Part shown: positions 5,750-10,262 of the stretch, one piece after another
Layout of the letters: every line of letters starts with the position of its first letter
Position numbering within the stretch: the stretch's first letter is position 1
Origin: JAGLTA01 sp023142625
GTDB lineage: Bacteria > Patescibacteriota > Patescibacteriia > JAACEG01
DNA: 10,262 nucleotides
Direction: 5' to 3'
Assembly (NCBI GenBank): GCA_030641665.1
Contig: DAOWHA010000065.1
Location: 1-10,262 of the forward strand
The notes under the pieces: model-generated
Databases searched by the model: none
Seen by the model: the letters and a program-made list of their open reading frames with translations, nothing else
What the model was told of the DNA's origin: nothing
Position numbers and translations under genes: made by a program

Positions 5750-7537
5750 TTAAAACTTAATTTTTTGCCCCTGCTTTAAAACGGTTCTGTCGTATTTTTT
5801 TTGCAAAATTTCTACGCTGTCATCTTTAGTTAATTTAACATCCGCGCTATTTTTGACATTCTCTAAACTTTTATCTTTGGATAAATTCTGTTTTATCTTT
5901 TCTTCTAATTCCAAGCTTCTTTCGTCGGTATTTTCAATAATTACATATTCGCCGTCTGGATTTTTTTCAACTTTCATCTCTTTGTCTCTTAATTTTTTTA
6001 AGCATCTTTTGCAAAAAACAGGTCTTTTGCCATCTGGCTCAAAAGAAACTTTGGTGTCGTCGCCGCAATAACTGCATTGAATATTAAATTCTTTCTTGTC
6101 GCTGTTATCGCGAATTTTTTTACTATCTTTAATTTGCGCTCCACTGTCTCCCCGCTTTTTATCGCCCTTAACGGCGCTGCTATTATTTTTGCCTTGATCG
6201 TTTTTTGGGCTGTTATCCGCTTGAGTCCATTTTAAAATTTTATCCTCTACGATCTCGCGCGGCACGCTATGCTTTTCACGAGAAATTTTAATAATTTTTT
6301 CAGTATTTCCTTCGTGCTTTGCTAAAGGGGGCAGCCCTGTCGCGGAAAAAGCCTCACTCGCAACTCCATTAATCATTAATTTAAGATAAACATCAAATTT
6401 ATTCAGGTTCACTAAATTATCCTCTTCTACTGTCGGGGTAAATTCTTTAACTATAGTTTCAGCGTCAATCGGTCCGATCCTAAAACTGATTATCGTGCCG
6501 ACATTTCCGAAAATAGCCGGAATGACTTTTTCATCTAATTGTTCAATATATTGGTTTGCCACAATTAAATTAAGGCGATACTTCCTTGCTTCTGATAAAA
6601 TACTTGCGAAAGATTCAGTGGCAAAATTTTGGAATTCATCAACATAAAGATAAAAATCTTTTCTTTCTTCTTCGGGAACATTCACTCTTTCCATAGCCGC
6701 TAATTGAATTTTGGTAATCATCATCGCTCCCAGTAAAGCTGAAGCGTCTTCGCCGATTCTTCCTTTGGACAAATTCATCAGCAATATTTTTTTGTTGTCC
6801 ATTATATCCCTGATATTAATTGATGATTTTACCTGTCCGATAATATTGCGGATCAAAGGCGTTGAACTGAACTGACCGACTTTATTCTGTATCGGATTTA
6901 TGGCTTCAACCTGAAACGATCCCGTATATTTAGAATATTCATCAACCCAAAACGACCTAATTATCGGATCCTGAATTTTAGACACGACTTTTTTGCGAAA
7001 CTCTTTATTGGAAAGCATGCGCATAATTCCAAGAATAGTAGTGTCTTTGGAATCCATTAAAGCTAAAATAGCGTTGCGCAAAAGATATTCCAAGCGAGGC
7101 CCCCAAGAGTCTGCCCATAATTTTTTAAAAATTCCTATTAATCCTGAAGCCGCGATATGGCGAGTGTCTGGATTTAGAGATTCCAAAACATTAAAAGCGA
7201 TCGGATTATGAATATCGCCTGGGTTGAAATAAACTACATCATTTATTCTTGATTTTGGTATAAAATCAAGAATTTTTTCAACCAAATCGCCATGGGGATC
7301 TACTAAGGCAACTCCATGCCCGGCGATAATGTCCTGATAAACCATATTTTCCAGCATAGTGGTTTTGCCCATTCCAGTCTTTCCGATTAAATACATATGC
7401 CGCCTTCTGTCGTCTGTTTTAATTCCAAATTTCTCGCGCCTGTTCCTGAAATTAGTCTCCGCAAAAAATGTAATATCGTCCCCTTCGGCAAAGCCGGCTG
7501 GATTTAATTTTGAATTTTGATTATTAGTATTTGTCAT
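5750..7537 (-). CDS. TraD/VirD4-like (HerA-FtsK superfamily) ATPase with C-terminal zinc ribbon
   Basis: This 595-residue protein is an ATPase of the type IV coupling-protein/DNA-pump kind. Walker A is GKTGMGKTT (52-60), followed by ALVDPHGDLVEKIL (77-90). Walker B is FYLYVDEFQNF with D300 and E301, followed by SEARKYRLNLIVANQY (315-330), typical of the TraM-recognition/TraD group. There is no N-terminal membrane helix. Residues 435-485 are a charged, disordered linker. A zinc ribbon follows with C488, C491, C509 and C512 around FEPDGKRPVFC, then a Lys/Glu-rich tail. It begins 4 nt after the stop of the membrane-protein gene, which probably supplies the anchor. No relaxase, VirB4 or pilus genes are present in the window, so its substrate is unknown; conjugation, DNA uptake or protein export are all possible. 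Confidence 0.88.
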   Translation of the reverse strand: MTNTNNQNSKLNPAGFAEGDDITFFAETNFRNRREKFGIKTDDRRRHMYLIGKTGMGKTTMLENMVYQDIIAGHGVALVDPHGDLVEKILDFIPKSRINDVVYFNPGDIHNPIAFNVLESLNPDTRHIAASGLIGIFKKLWADSWGPRLEYLLRNAILALMDSKDTTILGIMRMLSNKEFRKKVVSKIQDPIIRSFWVDEYSKYTGSFQVEAINPIQNKVGQFSSTPLIRNIIGQVKSSINIRDIMDNKKILLMNLSKGRIGEDASALLGAMMITKIQLAAMERVNVPEEERKDFYLYVDEFQNFATESFASILSEARKYRLNLIVANQYIEQLDEKVIPAIFGNVGTIISFRIGPIDAETIVKEFTPTVEEDNLVNLNKFDVYLKLMINGVASEAFSATGLPPLAKHEGNTEKIIKISREKHSVPREIVEDKILKWTQADNSPKNDQGKNNSSAVKGDKKRGDSGAQIKDSKKIRDNSDKKEFNIQCSYCGDDTKVSFEPDGKRPVFCKRCLKKLRDKEMKVEKNPDGEYVIIENTDERSLELEEKIKQNLSKDKSLENVKNSADVKLTKDDSVEILQKKYDRTVLKQGQKIKF

Positions 7538-7541
7538 AAAT

Positions 7542-8981
7542 TTATTTTATTGGCAGATTAGCCGGCGGCTCGCCGCTTTTCTTTTCTTTTATAAGCTTTT
7601 CCAACTCTTCGGGGCTAATCTCTTCTTTCTCTGTTTTTTTAATTTTTTCCTTAACTTCTTTATCGATCTTTTCTTCTTCCGCTTTCTTGAATGGCAAATC
7701 AATCGGCGGCTCAATCTTTTTGCTCTCGGCTTTTTTAAGCGCTGTAATTTTGACAGAATCTATAATCGGAAAATGATAAACTGTGGCCAGTTCTTCAGCG
7801 TTTAAAATAAAACCGTCGCCAGCGCCTAAATGATTGCTGCGCTCTTTATAAGCGGCGGTTATATTTTTCTGCCGCCTTGCAAGGCGCGATTTTTTGAAAA
7901 AAATAAATTCTTTTGTTTTAGTGAATTTAGAATCTGGCTTTAAACCGTTAAAGTCGCCCTGAAATTGCCTAAAAGCTCCTGCCACGGCTGAAACCCCGCG
8001 CGCTGGCGAATAAATATCCTTGTCGGCAAAATAGATCATCCTCATTTTTACCACAAAGCCTGTCTTAGCTTCTTTTGCTTCTATCGCTTTTACCATTTCT
8101 AATTCTCTCGGAGTTAATTTTGATAAAACGCCAATATTCATCTCTCTAGATGATTCTGCCGTCTTTGCCTCCCTGTATTTTCCAGAAACCTGATCTACTG
8201 TGGTGCTAATCCATCCGCTAAAAAAATCCTGAATGCCGCTAAAAAAACCGCTTCTTGATTTATTATTTCTGCCGACAATTTTATCTATCTCCTCTTTGCT
8301 TCTCTCTGTCCATTTGGTGTCGGTCACGGTAACAACATATTGTATCCAGACATTTTCATTTTTTCTTAAAAATCCTAAAATTTCCATTAAAGCCGCCATC
8401 GGATCTTTAAATTCTTGGCTTAAAGAATGCTCAAAAAAGGGGTATGTCTGAATCGGATAAACATCCTTATTGGTCTCTATAAATTCAGCTCCCCATAATT
8501 TATATTTCTCATCGGGAAAACTTGCTGGCAATAAATCCGCATAATCCTCAATTTCAGTAATCTCGGCATCATGATACTGGGCGTAAACAGCCGCTTCAAT
8601 TAAGTCCCTAAATTTTTTTTCAGTCCATACTAAAAACTGGATATACCCGTCTATGCTCACAATTTCAAAACTAAACTTCGCGCAAAGCTTTCCATTCCAC
8701 CATTTGTCAATAAAATCTATGCTTGAATGGGCTCCTGATATCTGATCAAACATATTTTCAACGGCTTTCGGGCTCTGTTCGTTCACTTTCGGAATATCAA
8801 TCGCTAATAAGGTGTATTCCAAAGTTTCGCTGTATTTATTCTGCCGCCAATTCAGCCATAAAATCCGTCCTCCTATAAAAAACAGGACGCAAAAAACAGG
8901 AATTCCCAAATATTTTAAAACAAACCAAGCGGCTATAAAAGGATTCTGTCCGATGGCGGAAAGATCTAAATTAATATCCAT
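7542..8981 (-). CDS. Membrane-anchored partner of the TraD-like ATPase, function unknown
   Basis: The 479-residue protein has an N-terminal transmembrane helix (about 18-42). A large soluble region follows (about 50-410) with mixed strand/helix character, including KWWNGKLCAKFSFEIVSIDG and a late motif FILNAEELATVYHFPI (391-406). The last 65 residues are Lys/Glu/Pro-rich and probably disordered. The ELAT..HFP motif and the position directly before a TraD/HerA-type ATPase recall membrane subunits of transfer-type motors that bind such ATPases; this assignment is by context and recollection, not by a search. Alternatively it could be a degenerate ATPase-like domain, since no Walker motifs are seen. 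Promoter elements (TTGATT, 16 nt, TATAAT) lie just upstream, giving a leader of about 21 nt without a Shine-Dalgarno sequence. Confidence 0.8.
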   Translation of the reverse strand: MDINLDLSAIGQNPFIAAWFVLKYLGIPVFCVLFFIGGRILWLNWRQNKYSETLEYTLLAIDIPKVNEQSPKAVENMFDQISGAHSSIDFIDKWWNGKLCAKFSFEIVSIDGYIQFLVWTEKKFRDLIEAAVYAQYHDAEITEIEDYADLLPASFPDEKYKLWGAEFIETNKDVYPIQTYPFFEHSLSQEFKDPMAALMEILGFLRKNENVWIQYVVTVTDTKWTERSKEEIDKIVGRNNKSRSGFFSGIQDFFSGWISTTVDQVSGKYREAKTAESSREMNIGVLSKLTPRELEMVKAIEAKEAKTGFVVKMRMIYFADKDIYSPARGVSAVAGAFRQFQGDFNGLKPDSKFTKTKEFIFFKKSRLARRQKNITAAYKERSNHLGAGDGFILNAEELATVYHFPIIDSVKITALKKAESKKIEPPIDLPFKKAEEEKIDKEVKEKIKKTEKEEISPEELEKLIKEKKSGEPPANLPIK

Positions 8982-9008
8982 AAAATTCTAAATTCTTAAA
9001 TTTCTTTC

Positions 9009-9036
9009 ATTATATCATAAAAACAATAAAAATCAA
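9009..9036 (-). promoter_or_regulatory. Promoter of the membrane protein/TraD-like ATPase operon
   Basis: On the minus strand a -35 element TTGATT (9031-9036) is followed after 16 nt by TATAAT (9009-9014). TG two bases before it (TATGATATAAT) makes the -10 extended. Predicted start is about 9002, some 21 nt before the ATG at 8981. Confidence 0.75.
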
Positions 9037-9104
9037 TAGGTTTGCTCGGCGCTTTAGCGATAATTCCGCGAATTTCCGTGATTTTAAGCAACAAAAAAGT
9101 CAAT

Positions 9105-9148
9105 AAAAAAAAGCTGACGAAACTGTGCGGTCGCACGATCTTGTCAAC
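9105..9148 (-). terminator. Strong rho-independent terminator
   Basis: On the minus strand GTTGAC (9148-9143) pairs with GTCAGC (9118-9113) over six positions, one of them G-T. An inner GTGC/GCAC hairpin sits at the tip with weaker wobble pairs between. Eight T follow (9112-9105). It could stop read-through from the kinase operon, or end an unannotated minus-strand transcript. Confidence 0.65.
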
Positions 9149-9241
9149 TTATGAATACAAGCCAAATTAAACTAAAGAATCTAAAAAATACAAAAAACCG
9201 CTGGGGTTATTTAATAATTTTTTTCAAACACAAACTTTTGC

Positions 9242-9277
9242 AAAAAGGTTCCACAGCCCTATCGGGACTATGGAACC
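9242..9277 (-). terminator. Terminator-like hairpin with 7-bp outer and 3-bp inner stem
   Basis: GGTTCCA (9247-9253) pairs perfectly with TGGAACC (9271-9277), with further AG/CT and CCC/GGG pairing around a TATC loop. On the minus strand five T follow (9246-9242). It lies beyond the first terminator of the kinase operon, so it may be a backup terminator or part of a structured RNA. Confidence 0.5.
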
Positions 9278-9294
9278 AACGAAAAACCCCAAAT

Positions 9295-9319
9295 AAAAAA
9301 GAACGCGAAATTTGCGTTC
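9295..9319 (-). terminator. Rho-independent terminator of the kinase/Cys-rich protein operon
   Basis: On the minus strand GAACGC (9319-9314) pairs with GCGTTC (9306-9301) around a 7-nt loop, and TTTTTTATTT follows. It begins 23 nt after the stop of the 57-residue gene and so marks the end of that transcription unit. Confidence 0.75.
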
Positions 9320-9342
9320 CTACGATTTAAATTTAATTTTTA

Positions 9343-9516
9343 TTATTTGCAATCACAAAACTGGCAGCAACCGTCAACCTTTGCCTTTCCAAACTTCTTA
9401 TCATATCTTTTAACCAAATCCAATTGATCCTTGTTCGCTTGCCTAATCGCGCTTTTCATTATTCTTATCTGCTCTTTTTCTGGTAAATCAAATAAATTCT
9501 TTTTATTGTCTTTCAT
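9343..9516 (-). CDS. 57-residue protein with Cys-rich C-terminus, partner of the zeta-like kinase
   Basis: An ATG at 9516 opens 57 codons ending in TAA at 9343-9345. Residues 12-42 are charged and probably helical (LPEKEQIRIM, then KDQLDLVKRYDKKFG). The C-terminus GCCQFCDCK has four Cys (C50, C51, C54, C56) that could bind a metal or iron-sulfur cluster. I do not recognise the family. It begins 5 nt after the stop of the kinase gene on the same strand and is followed by a clear terminator, so it is very probably the second gene of a two-gene operon. By position it could be an antitoxin or accessory factor for the kinase, but epsilon antitoxins are larger and usually upstream, and no similarity to them is visible. 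Reality of the gene is likely; function is inference. Confidence 0.65.
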   Translation of the reverse strand: MKDNKKNLFDLPEKEQIRIMKSAIRQANKDQLDLVKRYDKKFGKAKVDGCCQFCDCK

Positions 9517-9521
9517 ATTTC

Positions 9522-10229
9522 TTATTTTAATAATTGATTTAATTTTTCTTCAGAATACATTGTTTCGAGATAACTGTCAATATTATTCACCTTCGGATAA
9601 AATCTCTCAACATTGTTATTATAATTTTTAATAACCAAATATATTTTTACATCATCCTTGAAAATGGATTTGATTTTTATCACATTTATTTTGGAGTTGA
9701 AAAACGATTCAATAAATACTTTCTTTGGCACTCTTCTGCCTTCTAATTTTTCCCGTTTTTTTGTAAATTCCCAAGCAACCAATGGATCCTGATAAATATA
9801 ATATATTCCAACAGATCTATCCCTACTAAGCGACCTTTTAATATTTCTATGCGCAATTTCAAAACTCGCAAAAGTGCCGTCAATCATAGCGTTTAACCTG
9901 TTTTTCAAAATATAATCATACAATTTATGCACGCCTATTGATGCGGCGCTTTGGACTATATCTGAATTAGCGCCGTTATATTGCGGGATTATTTCCCTTA
10001 TTTCATCAGCGTCAATTCTTACTATGGGATTTGCGGAATTCTTTGCTATTTTAAGCAACGCCTTAGAATATTCTGTTTTTCCAGCGCCCGGGGAGCCAGC
10101 CATAAATAAAGAAATTGGATTATCGTTCGGATTAAAAATTTTATCGCTGGCAAATTTTTCAAATAACAGGCTCTTATTCTTTTTTATAAATTTTTTAGCG
10201 TCCTCGCTGTCTTGTGATAATTTGCCCAT
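9522..10229 (-). CDS. Zeta-toxin-like P-loop kinase
   Basis: From ATG 10229 the protein has 235 residues. It shows Walker A GSPGAGKTEYSKALL (45-59) after a hydrophobic strand (ISLFMA), RIDADEIREIIPQY (71-84), IDGTFASFEIA (116-126) and an arginine-rich EGRRVPKKVFIESFF segment (163-177). This matches the zeta toxin/UDP-N-acetylglucosamine kinase-like family, where the Asp after the second strand acts as catalytic base and Arg residues contact phosphates. Known zeta toxins poison peptidoglycan precursor synthesis, but many relatives have other substrates, so toxicity is not proven. The frame stays open upstream to a TTG at 10259 near the window edge; ATG 10229 gives a start just before the usual family region, but a longer or truncated form is possible. 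A small Cys-rich gene follows after 5 nt. Confidence 0.85.
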   Translation of the reverse strand: MGKLSQDSEDAKKFIKKNKSLLFEKFASDKIFNPNDNPISLFMAGSPGAGKTEYSKALLKIAKNSANPIVRIDADEIREIIPQYNGANSDIVQSAASIGVHKLYDYILKNRLNAMIDGTFASFEIAHRNIKRSLSRDRSVGIYYIYQDPLVAWEFTKKREKLEGRRVPKKVFIESFFNSKINVIKIKSIFKDDVKIYLVIKNYNNNVERFYPKVNNIDSYLETMYSEEKLNQLLK

Positions 10230-10262
10230 ATAAATATATTTAAACCATGCCTTAAACAAAAA

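Larger units (their letters stand above)
8982..9342. other. 361-nt non-coding stretch with promoter and clustered hairpins
   Basis: No convincing gene lies here. Near 9009-9036 is the minus-strand promoter of the operon to its left. At 9062-9074 is a short perfect inverted repeat (AATTC-CGC-GAATT). At 9113-9148, 9247-9277 and 9301-9319 are hairpins followed by T-runs on the minus strand. A weaker AACC/GGTT hairpin followed by T6 lies at about 9191-9209. The block separates the kinase operon from the TraD-like operon. Confidence 0.7.

Noticed and set aside
9151..9330. Plus-strand frame of 59 codons starting ATG at 9151
   Set aside because: It runs through hairpins and terminator-like elements, has no ribosome-binding site or promoter, lies antisense to the terminators of the kinase operon and shows no recognisable domain. 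Most likely chance.

Overview
The window is AT-rich and gene-dense. It looks like part of a Candidate Phyla Radiation (Patescibacteria/Parcubacteria-type) genome. This is an inference from gene content and style: a coiled-coil M23 peptidase with one N-terminal membrane segment, membrane proteins with thrombospondin-3-like calcium repeats, a TraD-like ATPase next to a membrane partner and without other transfer genes, very short or negative intergenic gaps, and starts without clear Shine-Dalgarno sequences. All complete genes read in the standard bacterial code and end in TAA or TAG.

Layout. Positions 2-91 hold the 3' end of a plus-strand gene with a dockerin/EF-hand-like tail, followed by a strong terminator. 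A plus-strand unit follows: an extended -10 promoter, a possibly leaderless M23 peptidase gene (248-1498) and a four-helix membrane protein gene (1540-1995). It converges on a minus-strand operon (5474 down to 2001): two related membrane-anchored proteins with calcium-binding-type repeats, then ybeY, dgkA and tsaD, the last three overlapping. Upstream of that operon, 5511-5707 holds a candidate structured RNA of about 200 nt. It is closed by a long terminal stem and preceded on the minus strand by the same extended -10 box as the M23 gene. Further right, a two-gene minus-strand operon (8981 down to 5750) encodes a membrane-anchored protein and a TraD/HerA-type ATPase with a C-terminal zinc ribbon. 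A 361-nt non-coding stretch follows, with a promoter for that operon and several terminator-like hairpins on the minus strand. At the right edge is a zeta-toxin-like P-loop kinase gene and, 5 nt downstream, a 57-codon gene with a Cys-rich C-terminus. An intrinsic terminator closes this pair.

How the genes fit together. The M23 protein probably remodels peptidoglycan, and the DgkA homologue may recycle a lipid carrier or lipid. YbeY (rRNA maturation) and TsaD (tRNA t6A) are translation housekeeping genes. The TraD-like pair probably forms a membrane-associated DNA- or protein-pumping motor of unknown substrate. The two most interesting items are the structured RNA at 5511-5707 and the kinase plus small Cys-rich protein pair at 9343-10229, which could be a toxin-antitoxin module with an unfamiliar partner.
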